Made by a program: the position numbers and the translations under genes
Source of the DNA: Vibrio qingdaonensis
GTDB taxonomy: Bacteria; Pseudomonadota; Gammaproteobacteria; Enterobacterales; Vibrionaceae
Assembly: GCF_026191675.1 (NCBI RefSeq)
Contig: NZ_JAKRRY010000001.1
Coordinates: forward strand, 186,001 to 250,000
Reading direction: 5' to 3'
DNA length: 64,000 nt
Shown: positions 43,448-53,054 of the stretch, in pieces
Numbering within the stretch: position 1 is the first letter of the stretch
Layout of the letters: each line of letters opens with the position of its first letter
Notes under the pieces: model-generated
Database searches by the model: none
Told to the model about the DNA's origin: nothing
What the model saw: the letters and a program-made list of their open reading frames with translations, nothing else

Positions 43448-44142
43448 GCGCCACTCTCCTTCATTCTGCTTTTCAGAATGTCCAAACCTCTATGTTTTAT
43501 CCGATGCACCTTTATTTCGTTAATATCTAGGACTTGTGCCACTTCTTTGGTGCTCAGATTTTTCACGTACACAAGATACAACACCCGCTTTTCTCGTTCT
43601 GGCAACGTTTCTAGCACTTGCCGCACTTCACTTAGTAATACATCTCTATCGGTATCACTGGCTTTACCCATCACGGAATCAAGCTCAATGTCGTCCATCA
43701 CATCCACCAGCATCATTGCCTGTTGAAAGTCATCATTTTGAATGCCAAGGTGTCTGCAAATTTCATTTACGGCAGGCTCTCTACCGAGCAGTTGCAATAA
43801 CTCCCTTTCCGCTTTTTTGATCTTATTAACGAGCTGTCGCTTATCTCGCTCCATATAATCTCGGCGACGAAGCTCATCAATAATTTCGCCTCGGATACGA
43901 ACGGCAACAGCACGTCGAAAATCATCATTGGCGACATGATCAAATTTTCTCAATTCAATCACTAACGTCATCATGGCGGTTTGCTGTAAATCTTCAAACG
44001 TCCCTTTATCTACCACATAACGATATTGATATAACAGGCCATTGATTAGCTTTATATTTTCCTGCAACACCAAATTTTCTAACGCTTGCAGACTTTCTCT
44101 GTCATGAGTTTGGGTATGTTGATAACGTGGCTTCATTAACAT
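43435..44142 (-). CDS. lafS: Lateral flagellar sigma-28 factor LafS (FliA)
   Basis: A 235-residue sigma factor of the FliA group. Region 2 reads YVVDKGTFEDLQQTAMMTLVIELRKFDHVANDDFRRAVAVRIRGEIIDELRRRD. Region 3 follows, and region 4 is LETLPEREKRVLYLVYVKNLSTKEVAQVLDINEIKVHRIKHRGL. It should transcribe late lateral genes such as lafA and flgM, and be held by the FlgM encoded at 58325-58612. A candidate promoter motif is shared by those two genes. Confidence 0.93.
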   Translation of the reverse strand: MLMKPRYQHTQTHDRESLQALENLVLQENIKLINGLLYQYRYVVDKGTFEDLQQTAMMTLVIELRKFDHVANDDFRRAVAVRIRGEIIDELRRRDYMERDKRQLVNKIKKAERELLQLLGREPAVNEICRHLGIQNDDFQQAMMLVDVMDDIELDSVMGKASDTDRDVLLSEVRQVLETLPEREKRVLYLVYVKNLSTKEVAQVLDINEIKVHRIKHRGLDILKSRMKESGACKR

Positions 44143-44149
44143 AATGAAC

Positions 44150-44587
44150 CTACTGAAACACCGCTTTTGTCACTAGAACTTCGTCCACTTGTAGTGACGG
44201 TAATTCATCTAACTCGTCTTTTAAATCATCTTGAATGACATAGATAAACTGTTTGTTATGAAAATATTCCGCGTTCTTCACACTGAACTTTTTGATAATT
44301 CTATTTTTAATGACGCTTAATTGATGGTGTAGGTATGCGCCATTTTTCTTAGGGGTATAAAGTGAGATATCCAGTAGCAACAAACTTTGTCTTTGCCCTA
44401 AATTAATCGGCACTAACACATTATCCACTTGAATTTCAGTATGCTCGACCAACTCTGGCTCTGGTTCGCTTGGGCTTAACCACGCCGTTATTGATGCTAC
44501 CGTTAACACGTCGTTTTGATACAACACAAAACCCGATACGGACAACGCAACCGCCACAATACATGTCACTACTATCTTGATCATCAC
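44150..44587 (-). CDS. lafF: FliL-like lateral flagellar protein LafF
   Basis: A 145-residue single-pass protein with an N-terminal anchor (IVVTCIVAVALSVSGFVLY) and a periplasmic domain (VDNVLVPINLGQRQSLLLLDISLYT...VKNAEYFHNKQFIYVIQDDLKDEL). This is the FliL layout, in the lafF position between lafE and lafS. FliL supports the stator ring. Its start meets the lafE stop (1-base overlap). Confidence 0.83.
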   Translation of the reverse strand: MMIKIVVTCIVAVALSVSGFVLYQNDVLTVASITAWLSPSEPEPELVEHTEIQVDNVLVPINLGQRQSLLLLDISLYTPKKNGAYLHHQLSVIKNRIIKKFSVKNAEYFHNKQFIYVIQDDLKDELDELPSLQVDEVLVTKAVFQ

Positions 44588-45939
44588 TACACCCTCGCAA
44601 TATACACGCGGTATTCACGTGGTACTTGAGCGTTTTTCTCTGTAGATTCAGCAACCTCATGGATTAAGTCATCGTAATCTTTACCATTACCGTACTCAGA
44701 CTGACTATTTTTATCCTGACCATGCTGTTGCCATTCGTTTTGCTGTAAATCCTGTTGTCGCTGTGCCTGTTCTTGCAAGAGACCTCGCATAGACTCTTTA
44801 TTTGCTAAGGCAATATTGACTTCATTTAGCGCATTGCTTTGCTGAATCAGATCTGCCCTTAAGCGATCGGACGTTGCAATAATCGCTTCTCGCGTTAATG
44901 TTGAACTGGCGCTGATTTGCACTGTCAGCTTGTCACCATCAACACGAATGATCATATCCACCTTACCTAACTCAGGTGGGTCAAAACGTATTCGAACCGT
45001 TTGATTCACACTGTCATATTGCAGCTGAATTTTGTCTCGAATAGCGTGAGAGATCTGGCGTTGAGCCTCTGGTGTCAACGGCTTTTCTATTTCTAATGAA
45101 GGCGCTAATAACCGAGTCATGGTGCTTTCCAACATGGAATAACTCGAATCCATGCCCGATGTAAATATCGGCGCTGTCGCCAACGTAAATTCTGGTTTTA
45201 CTGGCGTCGTTTGAGTCGCAGCCCCCATAAACGGCTGCCCCCTTAGTGCTGAACCATAATACCCTTCAGTCAGCCCACGCTCTGCTCCCCCCGCATTACC
45301 AGTTGCTACGGTTTGCGCCAATTCATCTTGATGACCTTCAACCCTGGCTTTCCACTCTGCAGTCAATGGATGACTTACGGCGTTACTTCTCGAGTTCGAA
45401 TACTGCAATCCATTCGTTGCTATCGCAATATAGGGCAATTGGCTATGGCGAGAGACTTGCTGTAACGCAGATTCAGCCAGCTCAATTACGGAGTTTCCAG
45501 AATGGCTATTTGGCGTATAGCTTTGGGGAAAATACGTACTGGAAAGAGACAGTGAGTCCGCCGATGCTAGACCTGTCGCTCTAGAAAGCTGATCACTGAG
45601 CAAGGCGAGACGTGTGGGAGAAGGTTGACGCGGGGCACTATCATCAGACACTCCATGTTTGTCCATATGGCTTAACTGAGGCGCCACATCAAGCGATAGG
45701 GTATGACTGACGCCGTCTATACCCAGTGAGCCGGAGACTTGTTGCAGCACAGAAAAGAGACTTTGAAACGATTGTGCCAGCGGCGTCATTCTTGTCTCAC
45801 CAAGTGTGTGTGTTTTCATCCCGATAACAGGGTCTTGATGGGCAGACGTAAGTAAGGCGTTGTCTTTAACTGGCTCACCTATTTCAGCGATTAAGCGAGA
45901 AAACGTGGCGTCACTTTGTACTTTCGTGTGCAAATCCAT
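44587..45939 (-). CDS. lafE: Lateral hook-length control protein LafE (FliK)
   Basis: A 450-residue protein. The first 300 residues are low-complexity, Ser/Thr/Gln-rich and act as a ruler in FliK proteins. The conserved C-terminal domain at about 310-400 (SVNQTVRIRFDPPELGKVDMIIRVDGDKLTVQISASS...SDRLRADLIQQ) switches export specificity. It lies between lafD and lafF as in Vibrio parahaemolyticus. Confidence 0.88.
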   Translation of the reverse strand: MDLHTKVQSDATFSRLIAEIGEPVKDNALLTSAHQDPVIGMKTHTLGETRMTPLAQSFQSLFSVLQQVSGSLGIDGVSHTLSLDVAPQLSHMDKHGVSDDSAPRQPSPTRLALLSDQLSRATGLASADSLSLSSTYFPQSYTPNSHSGNSVIELAESALQQVSRHSQLPYIAIATNGLQYSNSRSNAVSHPLTAEWKARVEGHQDELAQTVATGNAGGAERGLTEGYYGSALRGQPFMGAATQTTPVKPEFTLATAPIFTSGMDSSYSMLESTMTRLLAPSLEIEKPLTPEAQRQISHAIRDKIQLQYDSVNQTVRIRFDPPELGKVDMIIRVDGDKLTVQISASSTLTREAIIATSDRLRADLIQQSNALNEVNIALANKESMRGLLQEQAQRQQDLQQNEWQQHGQDKNSQSEYGNGKDYDDLIHEVAESTEKNAQVPREYRVYIARV

Positions 45940-45941
45940 TG

Positions 45942-46274
45942 TTATTCCTCCCCCCTAACTTGGGTCTTGGTATAGGCTTTATCTCGATTCCTCAAACACA
46001 TATTATGAGTCAGACGCTGTCTAAGGGCCGCTTGTTCCGTTTCTACCAACGCCCGACACTTTTCATGTTCTTGACGCAATTTAACCACTATCGGTAGCAA
46101 GTCAGCATCATGCTGGTCGATGTTCGGTAATATCTGCTCCACCAGCTGATTGAGTTTTGCTATTTCAGTAAAATCCCGTTTCATTATGGCCGCTTCAAAC
46201 TTGGAGACCATAACCTTCAGGTGCTTTGGCGAGATAGTGACTTTAGTGCTTGGACTCTTATTGACGGCTTTCAT
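45942..46274 (-). CDS. lafD: Small lateral flagellar chaperone-like protein LafD (FliT position)
   Basis: A 110-residue, mostly helical, basic protein (VMVSKFEAAIMKRDFTEIAKLNQLVEQILPNI) in the lafD slot between lafC and lafE. FliT-type proteins are chaperones of the cap protein FliD. Sequence identity to FliT is not obvious, so the name rests on size and gene order. It overlaps lafC by 17 bases. Confidence 0.7.
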   Translation of the reverse strand: MKAVNKSPSTKVTISPKHLKVMVSKFEAAIMKRDFTEIAKLNQLVEQILPNIDQHDADLLPIVVKLRQEHEKCRALVETEQAALRQRLTHNMCLRNRDKAYTKTQVRGEE

Positions 46275-46671
46275 CCAGCCACTCCATCGCCCCTTCCCAG
46301 CCTTCTTTCAAATCGACGATCACCACAATCAACTTATCAATCAGTTCACCATTCATCTCTTTGGAGGCTTCAAACACGGTCGCTATCCCATGCTCATACA
46401 AGGCATGGATGTTCTTTATCAGCTCCTCTCCACTAGAGAGATCTAAGGAAGCATCTAAACCCACGAATATATCAATCGACTTTTGAGACGCTTTGGATTT
46501 AAGCTCCAAATCCTTATGTTCAATGGCGTACTTAACGCTTTCCAATTCTTGGATTAAGCGCTCGTGAAGCATGCAGATCAGCTCAAAACTTGAAGACACG
46601 GAGGCATTGGCACTCACTTGCACATTGGCATAATTCGCTTGTTGCTGTTTCCCTAAAAGCATTTGAAACAC
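46258..46671 (-). CDS. lafC: Lateral flagellin chaperone LafC (FliS)
   Basis: A 137-residue FliS homologue (SSSFELICMLHERLIQELESVKYAIEHKDLELKSKASQKSIDIFVGLDASLDLSSGEELIKNIHALYEH), which binds flagellin before export. It starts 7 bases after lafB ends. Confidence 0.9.
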   Translation of the reverse strand: MFQMLLGKQQQANYANVQVSANASVSSSFELICMLHERLIQELESVKYAIEHKDLELKSKASQKSIDIFVGLDASLDLSSGEELIKNIHALYEHGIATVFEASKEMNGELIDKLIVVIVDLKEGWEGAMEWLDESRQ

Positions 46672-46678
46672 TCCTTAC

Positions 46679-48001
46679 TTAAACAGTAAATAACCCAGAA
46701 ACTGAATCCAATTGACTACCGAGTGAGTTCAGTTGAGTAAATTGCGATAAATATCGGTTGTAATAGGTTTCGTAGCGGCTATCCAATACCGATAGTGCGT
46801 CATTAATACGGGATTTCTCATCATCTAACGTATCAATTCTGCGGTTTAATGAACCACTAGAAAAGTCGATGTAGCTATCAAGTTTGCTGGTAAAGCTGGC
46901 AAACACCCCCTCTTCACCGGTAAAAATCTCTTCAATATCTATGGTTTCTGCTGCTTGCTCAAAAGCCGTTCTGTCCAACGACAACTTGCCATCACGATCG
47001 ATCTCAATACCTAACTCAAATAACCGCGTACCACCGTAATCGGCTCGGATAACATTGCCCAACTGATAACTGATATTTCTAATCGTGCTATCCGATGCAA
47101 GCACGCCACGTACAGCGTCTTCTCCGCCTGTCGCGGTAAGGCTTGCTATCTCTGAAACCGCATTGTTATATGAATCTACAAATTCTTTAAGCGCGTCCAT
47201 CGTTGCGCCGAGGTCGTCACCAATCCGCAAGTTAGTCGCGTCATCACCAGTGCTATTGGCTTTAACGACTGTAAGATCCACGCCTTCCATCAACGACTCA
47301 AATTGGTTGGTAGTACTGGTTAATTCTGTGCCATGTTCGCCGCCAATCGCTAGAATTGCATCTTGGGCTGTTTTTATTGGCGCGGCACTGGCTAACGCTA
47401 TATCACCATCCCAACCACTAGCAGCGTCGGCCGACAAAGTGAAAGAAGCATTTGCGCCTTCATTATCGGATGCAAATAACACTTTCATTGCCCCTTGAGA
47501 CTTCACTAGCGTTGCTTGTATCGAATCGTCAAACTGGTCATTAAAATAAGTAACAAATTCGCTGTAAGTAACATCCCCACTCGCGTCACTATCGGCATCC
47601 ATAATATTTAAGTCGGTGGTCACACCATCTTGTGTGACAGAAAAAGTGCCTGCTGATGCCATCACATCATTTGGGTCAGTCGATTTGGCATCCACCACTA
47701 CCTGATGGGTTTCCGCCATCTGTTTAGCAAAGACATCCAGATCGATATCATCCACGCCAGACGACACCGACAAAGTCACATACTCATCACTCGACGTAGT
47801 CGTGGCGGTCTGTGTGAGTCCTGCACCCGCTTTGGTAAAGTCATAGATTTTGTCATCCAACTGTTGTAACGCGGTCTTGACTTTGCTGATTGCCGACGTC
47901 TGCGAAGTAATATTCGTCAACTTTTGGTTATAACGCAGCTCAAATGGCTGGACATCTAAACTCGCGAAGTTACTGGCAAGCTGCACGGCATCGACATTCA
48001 T
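46679..48001 (-). CDS. lafB: Lateral filament cap protein LafB (FliD)
   Basis: A 440-residue FliD-type protein. The N-terminal region reads PFELRYNQKLTNITSQTSAISKVKTALQQLDDKIYDF. Exposed central domains follow, and the C-terminal coiled-coil is NRRIDTLDDEKSRINDALSVLDSRYETYYNRYLSQFTQLNSLGSQLDSVSGLF. It caps the filament and promotes flagellin folding. A strong RBS (GGGGGAGA) precedes the start, 94 bases after lafA. Several calcium-type acidic loops (DADSDASGD) are present in the middle. Confidence 0.93.
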   Translation of the reverse strand: MNVDAVQLASNFASLDVQPFELRYNQKLTNITSQTSAISKVKTALQQLDDKIYDFTKAGAGLTQTATTTSSDEYVTLSVSSGVDDIDLDVFAKQMAETHQVVVDAKSTDPNDVMASAGTFSVTQDGVTTDLNIMDADSDASGDVTYSEFVTYFNDQFDDSIQATLVKSQGAMKVLFASDNEGANASFTLSADAASGWDGDIALASAAPIKTAQDAILAIGGEHGTELTSTTNQFESLMEGVDLTVVKANSTGDDATNLRIGDDLGATMDALKEFVDSYNNAVSEIASLTATGGEDAVRGVLASDSTIRNISYQLGNVIRADYGGTRLFELGIEIDRDGKLSLDRTAFEQAAETIDIEEIFTGEEGVFASFTSKLDSYIDFSSGSLNRRIDTLDDEKSRINDALSVLDSRYETYYNRYLSQFTQLNSLGSQLDSVSGLFTV

Positions 48002-48058
48002 ACTCTCCCCCTACGTTGTGATATTTCTCTCTAGATTACGCCTCTACGCTTTGAGTAA

Positions 48059-48079
48059 GGAGGGACAACCCAACCCTCC
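48059..48079 (-). terminator. Stem-loop after lafA
   Basis: On the minus strand GGAGGG pairs with CCCTCC across a 9-base loop, 17 bases after the lafA stop. The T-run is weak (TTACTC), so it may only partly terminate or may stabilise the abundant flagellin mRNA. Confidence 0.5.
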
Positions 48080-48095
48080 AGAACACTCAAGGCAT

Positions 48096-49283
48096 TTACC
48101 CCAATAGGCTCATAGCCAGTTGCGGCACCATTTTTGATGCGCTTAACATCGATGCGCCTGACTGCATTAGCATTTGCGCTTTACTCATGTTTCCTGATTC
48201 TGAAGCAAAATCGGTATCCATGATTCGGCCTTTAGATGCTTCTAGGTTTTCCGTCATGTTGCCAAGATTGGTGATGGTATGATCCAGTCGGTTGATGTTG
48301 GCACCAAACTGGGCACGCGCCGCGCCTAAATCATCAATGAAGGTCGCCATAGTCGCCATTCCGGCCGTTGCACTCGCCTGGTCAGTTAACCCTGCACTTA
48401 ATGCTGTCACACTCGCATAGGTCGAGGTGCCTAATGCCACACCTGACGCACCAGCTACGTAATTGCCATCCGTGTTACCAACTATTTCCGTTGTGACACT
48501 AGCCGCAGCAGCCGTTTCAACGGCCGTTAAATCCGCAACCGCCGTACCCACACCCGCATCCGCTTTTGCTTTTAAATCCGAATAATCGGTATAAGATCCA
48601 AACGTACCGCTAGCAGTAAAATCTGTACCATCGCTCAGTCCGCTGGTCGTTGTCGCAGAAGCAGCAGTGGCCGCAAACAAGTCAAGTTCAGACTGATAGT
48701 CAGATTCAGCTTGTGATTTCAACGCACTAATATCAGAAAGAATATCAAACTGACCGAGTGTGTTACCCACAGCCGAGAGTTGCCCTGCAAGATTAACGTC
48801 TAACGTTTCGCTGGCGGTTGAACCAATTTGGAAAGTAATTTGGCCTGATGTGAACGAATCAGCCCCAGCCAATAGAGAACGTCCACCAAAGTTTGAGTTG
48901 TTATAAATATTTTGTAGCTCAGCACCTAACTGACCATACTCGGTGTTCATTGCCTCGCGGTCCGCACTCGTCACAGTACCGTTGGCTGCTTGAGTCGCTA
49001 AGTCATTCATCCGATAGGCGATATTGGTCATTTCTTCCATTGCACCTTCGGCTGTTTGCATCATTGATATCGCGTCTTGTGAATTCCTCATCGCCACGTT
49101 CAAACCACGGCTCTGAAGGTTCAGTCGATTAGCAATCTGTAACCCTGCCGCATCATCTGCTGCCGAGTTAATACGAAAGCCTGTAGACAGTTTTTCTAAG
49201 GACTTTGATAGTGAAGCATTGGTTGACTGCAATGTATTTTGCGTCACCAAACTCGCGTAGTTAGTTTGTACTGAAATACCCAT
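48096..49283 (-). CDS. lafA: Lateral flagellin LafA
   Basis: A 395-residue flagellin. The N-terminal D0/D1 region ([44 protein letters not shown]) and C-terminal D1/D0 region ([49 protein letters not shown]) are complete. The central part, about residues 195-320, is Ala/Thr/Ser-rich. From memory the V. parahaemolyticus LafA is near 284 residues, so this one has an enlarged surface domain. GGGGAAC precedes the ATG, and a candidate sigma-28 promoter lies 38 bases upstream. Confidence 0.95.
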   Translation of the reverse strand: MGISVQTNYASLVTQNTLQSTNASLSKSLEKLSTGFRINSAADDAAGLQIANRLNLQSRGLNVAMRNSQDAISMMQTAEGAMEEMTNIAYRMNDLATQAANGTVTSADREAMNTEYGQLGAELQNIYNNSNFGGRSLLAGADSFTSGQITFQIGSTASETLDVNLAGQLSAVGNTLGQFDILSDISALKSQAESDYQSELDLFAATAASATTTSGLSDGTDFTASGTFGSYTDYSDLKAKADAGVGTAVADLTAVETAAAASVTTEIVGNTDGNYVAGASGVALGTSTYASVTALSAGLTDQASATAGMATMATFIDDLGAARAQFGANINRLDHTITNLGNMTENLEASKGRIMDTDFASESGNMSKAQMLMQSGASMLSASKMVPQLAMSLLG

Positions 49284-49320
49284 CTGATGTTCCCCATCTG
49301 TGTTTGCTGTTCACTAACTG

Positions 49321-49347
49321 CTAACGACAGAGGAAAAATTCCATTTC
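49321..49347 (-). promoter_or_regulatory. Candidate LafS (sigma-28) promoter of lafA
   Basis: On the minus strand GAAA is followed by 15 bases and GTCGTTAG, close to the sigma-28 pattern (TAAA-N15-GCCGATAA), 38 bases before the lafA ATG. The same arrangement, GAAA-N15-GCCGTTAT, occurs before flgM. Confidence 0.6.
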
Positions 49348-49458
49348 ATCTTTTTTCAAAAAAACTCACTTAAAATGTAAATTGCAAGTATCAAAAGTGA
49401 GAAGTGGTTGAAAAATATCCTAGTATCTAATTTAACGATAACCACTAAATTGGCTGTT

Positions 49459-51537
49459 ATGAGAAAGGTAATTCAGGCAATCACTACTCGGTTGACCATC
49501 CCCATCGTTCTATTAATGATCTTGGCGATGGTGATTCTTCCCTTGCCACCACTACTACTCGATACCTTCTTCACCTTTAATATCATGCTGGCGATTGTGG
49601 TCTTACTCGTCGCCAGTACCGTCACTCGAGTGCTTGAGTTTTCTATTTTCCCTTCCCTATTGCTCATTGCGACGCTCCTACGATTAACGCTCAATGTAGC
49701 GTCTACTCGAATCGTATTACTGGAAGGTCACAACGGTGGCGATGCGGCTGGTAAAGTGATTCAGTCATTCGGTGAAGTGGTGATTGGCGGCAGCTATGTC
49801 GTGGGTATTGTGGTGTTTGTGATTTTGATGATCATTAATTTCGTTGTTATCACCAAAGGGGGTGAACGTATCTCAGAAGTCTCGGCGAGATTTACCTTAG
49901 ATGCGCTACCGGGTAAACAAATGGCGATTGATGCCGACTTAAACGCAGGTGCTATCGACCAAGTTGAAGCAAAAGCTCGCCGTTTGGAAGTAGGCGAAGA
50001 AGCGGAATTTTATGGAGCGATGGATGGGGCGAGTAAATTTGTTCGAGGCGATGCCATCGCAGGTTTACTGATTCTCTTCATTAACTTAATTGGTGGTGTG
50101 CTGATTGGTATTTTTGAACATGGTCTCTCTGCAGAAGATGCCTTTCAGACTTACGCATTACTCACCATTGGAGATGGTCTCGTCGCGCAAATACCGTCGC
50201 TACTACTGGCAACCTCCGCCGCCATTATCGTGACCCGTATTAGCGACAACGATAATGATATGGCACAAACTGTTCAAAAGCAGCTTCTTGCCTCTCCCTC
50301 TAACCTCTATATGGCCGCGGGTGTCATGTTTGTTATTGGTAGCGTCCCTAACATGCCGCACCTTGCTTTTTATACCTTTACCGTGTTACTCGCCTTCGTT
50401 GGTTGGCGACAAAGCAAGTTTAAAGCCATTGAAACCCTTCCTGAACCCGATACAGCATTACTGCACCAGCCCCCCTCTGAAACCACGATAGATTGGAATA
50501 TCATTCCAACCATTGATGTGATTGCACTTTCCTTGGGCTTTAAACTCGTTCCCCTCGCGACAACGAAGAAAGGCGGTAACCTAATAAAGAGTATTCGCGG
50601 CAGCCGAAAAACGCTGAGTGAACAAATTGGCTTTGTGATCCCCGAAGTCGTCATTACTGACAATCTCTCACTGAAACCATCTGAATACGCCATCAGTATT
50701 GATGGTGATGAAATAGAACGGGGGGAAGTTTATGTCGATAAATCGATGGCCGTTGGCAACAGAATCGACCACCCTGATTTAGATGGTATCGTCGGCGTTG
50801 ATCCCGCCTACCAACTTCCAGCACTATGGATCAATAAAGCCGATAAAACCAAAGCCATCAACTTAGGCTTTCAAGTCATTGATATCTATGACGTCATTGC
50901 CACCCATGTCAGCAAGGTTTGCAGTGAACACTTAAACGATATTTTCAATTACGATGATGTTAAAGCCCTAAACCATCGGCTTGCTACTCATCATCCCGAA
51001 CTGGCAGAAAACCTAGCCAGCGTCATTTCACCCAACTTGCAAATGCAGGTTATACGTCAGCTTCTCGCTCAACAAGTACCCATTATCAATGTACGCACCA
51101 TCGCCAATACCATCATAGAAAGTATTGATACCGTGAAGGACCCTATCTTACTGTCTTCCAATATTCGAGTTGCGCTGAAGCGCACCATAGTTAACCTCAT
51201 CTCCCCCAACAGTAAGACCATTAACGCCTTTATTATCGGAACGTCTTTAGAAGGCGAGCTTAAAAGTGCCATTTCTCTTTCGCAACAAAGCGACCCTAAT
51301 ATTCCGTTAGATGCCATTCCCATTGAAGCGACAATACTGCAAAAATGTCAAAACCGCATGCCAACTATTGTTCAAACGATGCAAAGCCAAAATTTACCTG
51401 CTGTACTTGTAGTGCCACCAACGACAAGACCTATGATAGCAAAGCTGGCAAAAGCCTTTGCCAAGGAGCTTATCGTGCTGAGCTATAATGAGATACCCAA
51501 TGAATATGGGCTCAATGTCCTTGGCGAAGTTGAGTAA
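49459..51537 (+). CDS. flhA: Flagellar export-gate protein FlhA (lateral system)
   Basis: A 692-residue FlhA/FHIPEP protein. The signature RLTLNVASTRIVLLEGHNGGDAAGKVIQSFG and the cytoplasmic loop VSARFTLDALPGKQMAIDADLNAGAIDQVEAKARR are intact. About eight membrane segments are followed by the cytoplasmic nonameric domain from residue ~340. It forms the proton-driven export gate. ATG 49459 aligns with known FlhA starts; a TTG at 49408 is an alternative, and neither RBS is strong. It is divergent from lafA and stands without fliPQR or flhB, which must lie elsewhere. Confidence 0.93.
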   Translation: MRKVIQAITTRLTIPIVLLMILAMVILPLPPLLLDTFFTFNIMLAIVVLLVASTVTRVLEFSIFPSLLLIATLLRLTLNVASTRIVLLEGHNGGDAAGKVIQSFGEVVIGGSYVVGIVVFVILMIINFVVITKGGERISEVSARFTLDALPGKQMAIDADLNAGAIDQVEAKARRLEVGEEAEFYGAMDGASKFVRGDAIAGLLILFINLIGGVLIGIFEHGLSAEDAFQTYALLTIGDGLVAQIPSLLLATSAAIIVTRISDNDNDMAQTVQKQLLASPSNLYMAAGVMFVIGSVPNMPHLAFYTFTVLLAFVGWRQSKFKAIETLPEPDTALLHQPPSETTIDWNIIPTIDVIALSLGFKLVPLATTKKGGNLIKSIRGSRKTLSEQIGFVIPEVVITDNLSLKPSEYAISIDGDEIERGEVYVDKSMAVGNRIDHPDLDGIVGVDPAYQLPALWINKADKTKAINLGFQVIDIYDVIATHVSKVCSEHLNDIFNYDDVKALNHRLATHHPELAENLASVISPNLQMQVIRQLLAQQVPIINVRTIANTIIESIDTVKDPILLSSNIRVALKRTIVNLISPNSKTINAFIIGTSLEGELKSAISLSQQSDPNIPLDAIPIEATILQKCQNRMPTIVQTMQSQNLPAVLVVPPTTRPMIAKLAKAFAKELIVLSYNEIPNEYGLNVLGEVE

Positions 51538-51728
51538 GCAAACAAGATGACAAGCCAGGTATGAGGCACCTCACTCATTCTCACTACGCATGGTGATAAC
51601 ATTGGCGCTGGCGGATATACTGGATTCCTATTATTTCTGATGATGTTATTTCCAATGATGTGCATCTGTTCCGATAGCATCTAACGAAACATCGCCAAGG
51701 GAAGCCCCAATCGAACAAGGACTGTAAA

Positions 51729-52397
51729 TTGTATCAACTCTATTATTACCCCAATAACGCAAGCTTAGCCCCACACTTTTTACTGCATCATATGGGCCTC
51801 GACTATCAGCTTATCCTTGTTGATAAACAGTCCAACTCACAAAAATCCAGCGACTACCTTGCGCTCAACCCAGCAGGCAGAATCCCAACACTTATCGATG
51901 ATGACACCGTTATTTTTGAAAGCCCAGCGATCTGCATTCACCTTTGCGAACAGCACCCTCAGCATAGTCTTATCCCTTCGCTAGGCAGTAAAGATCGCGC
52001 GCATTTTTTCCAGTGGTTAACCTATTTAAATAATACGCTGCAAGCTGAACTCATGGTCCGATACTACCCGCACAGACACACCAACGATGAACACGCCATT
52101 CCAACTATCATCGCCGCTCAAGATGAACGGATTGCAGAATCTCTCTCTGTCATAAATGACCAACTTAAAGACCGTCGATACCTGCTCGGCGAGCAACTCT
52201 CTGCTTGTGACTTTTTTCTGTTCATGCTGTCGGAATGGAGCCTACCCGCTCAGACATCTCCACTGCAATTTGACCATTTGTCCGCGTATCTCACGCGACT
52301 ATCCTCACACCCAACGATTAAAGCAGTATGCGAGCGAGAAGAAATTGATCTCCGCCCTTTTCAGCCCTCACCTTTAAGCCATCACGTTGTAAAGTGA
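51729..52397 (+). CDS. Glutathione S-transferase family protein
   Basis: A 222-residue GST-fold protein. The thioredoxin-like N-domain starts (TTG) MYQLYYYPNNASLAPHFLLHHMGLDYQL. LNPAGRIPTLIDDDTVIFESPAICIHL contains the conserved cis-Pro and the ES glutathione site. The all-helical C-domain includes LLGEQLSACDFFLF. AAGGAC precedes the TTG. Substrate unknown. It is 9 bases before the next gene. The 191-base gap after flhA shows no gene. Confidence 0.88.
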   Translation: MYQLYYYPNNASLAPHFLLHHMGLDYQLILVDKQSNSQKSSDYLALNPAGRIPTLIDDDTVIFESPAICIHLCEQHPQHSLIPSLGSKDRAHFFQWLTYLNNTLQAELMVRYYPHRHTNDEHAIPTIIAAQDERIAESLSVINDQLKDRRYLLGEQLSACDFFLFMLSEWSLPAQTSPLQFDHLSAYLTRLSSHPTIKAVCEREEIDLRPFQPSPLSHHVVK

Positions 52398-52406
52398 TAG
52401 AGAGGG

Positions 52407-52973
52407 ATGAAAAAGCTCTTTGAATTAATGCAACAAGACGCACTCAGATCAAAAATCTTAAGCTGTGTCGAAAATGTCAGTGTTCAACCCTGCTACGTCG
52501 CTGCAGGGTTTGTTCGTAATTTAATTTGGGACGATTTGCACAACCGTACAATCCCAACACCATTGAACGATGTTGACGTGATTTACTTTGACCCATCAGA
52601 AATAGATTCAAGTGGTCAACAGCGCATAGAAGCCTATCTGAATAACACAATGCCTGACATTAACTGGCAAGTACGCAATCAAGCATTAATGCACAACAGA
52701 AATGGTCACCAACCCTATGCTGACATCATCGATGCAATGAGTTACTGGCCAGAAAAAGAAACCGCTATTGCCGTACGCAAGATCAGTAATCAGTTAGAGT
52801 GCATTTCAGCATTTGGTGCCGACACCTTGCTGGCGGGGAAGCTGTCTCATAACCCCAATACACCTATCGCACTGTTTTGGCAACGAGTACACTCGAAAAA
52901 CTGGCTAAATCAATGGCCTAAGTTAGTCACAGTTCCCAATCACTGCGACCCTGACACGCTTTTTACAAAGTGA
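52407..52973 (+). CDS. Nucleotidyltransferase-like protein
   Basis: A 188-residue protein of the nucleotidyltransferase superfamily (COG3575 type). AAGFVRNLIWDDLHNRTIPTPLNDVDVIYFD contains the G-x-x-R-N and D-x-D metal/nucleotide site, followed by WQVRNQALMHNRNGHQPYADIIDAMSYWPE. It likely adds a nucleotide to an unknown acceptor. It is probably cotranscribed with the GST gene. Confidence 0.85.
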   Translation: MKKLFELMQQDALRSKILSCVENVSVQPCYVAAGFVRNLIWDDLHNRTIPTPLNDVDVIYFDPSEIDSSGQQRIEAYLNNTMPDINWQVRNQALMHNRNGHQPYADIIDAMSYWPEKETAIAVRKISNQLECISAFGADTLLAGKLSHNPNTPIALFWQRVHSKNWLNQWPKLVTVPNHCDPDTLFTK

Positions 52974-53054
52974 ACACGCTAACATTTGGTACACTTAACC
53001 CTCTTGCTCACTCACCGCGAACGCGCTGTATTTAATCTAAGTATTGAGGTAAAA

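Noticed and set aside
51538..51728. Gene remnant between flhA and the GST gene
   Set aside because: No frame is open for a useful length and no motif is visible.
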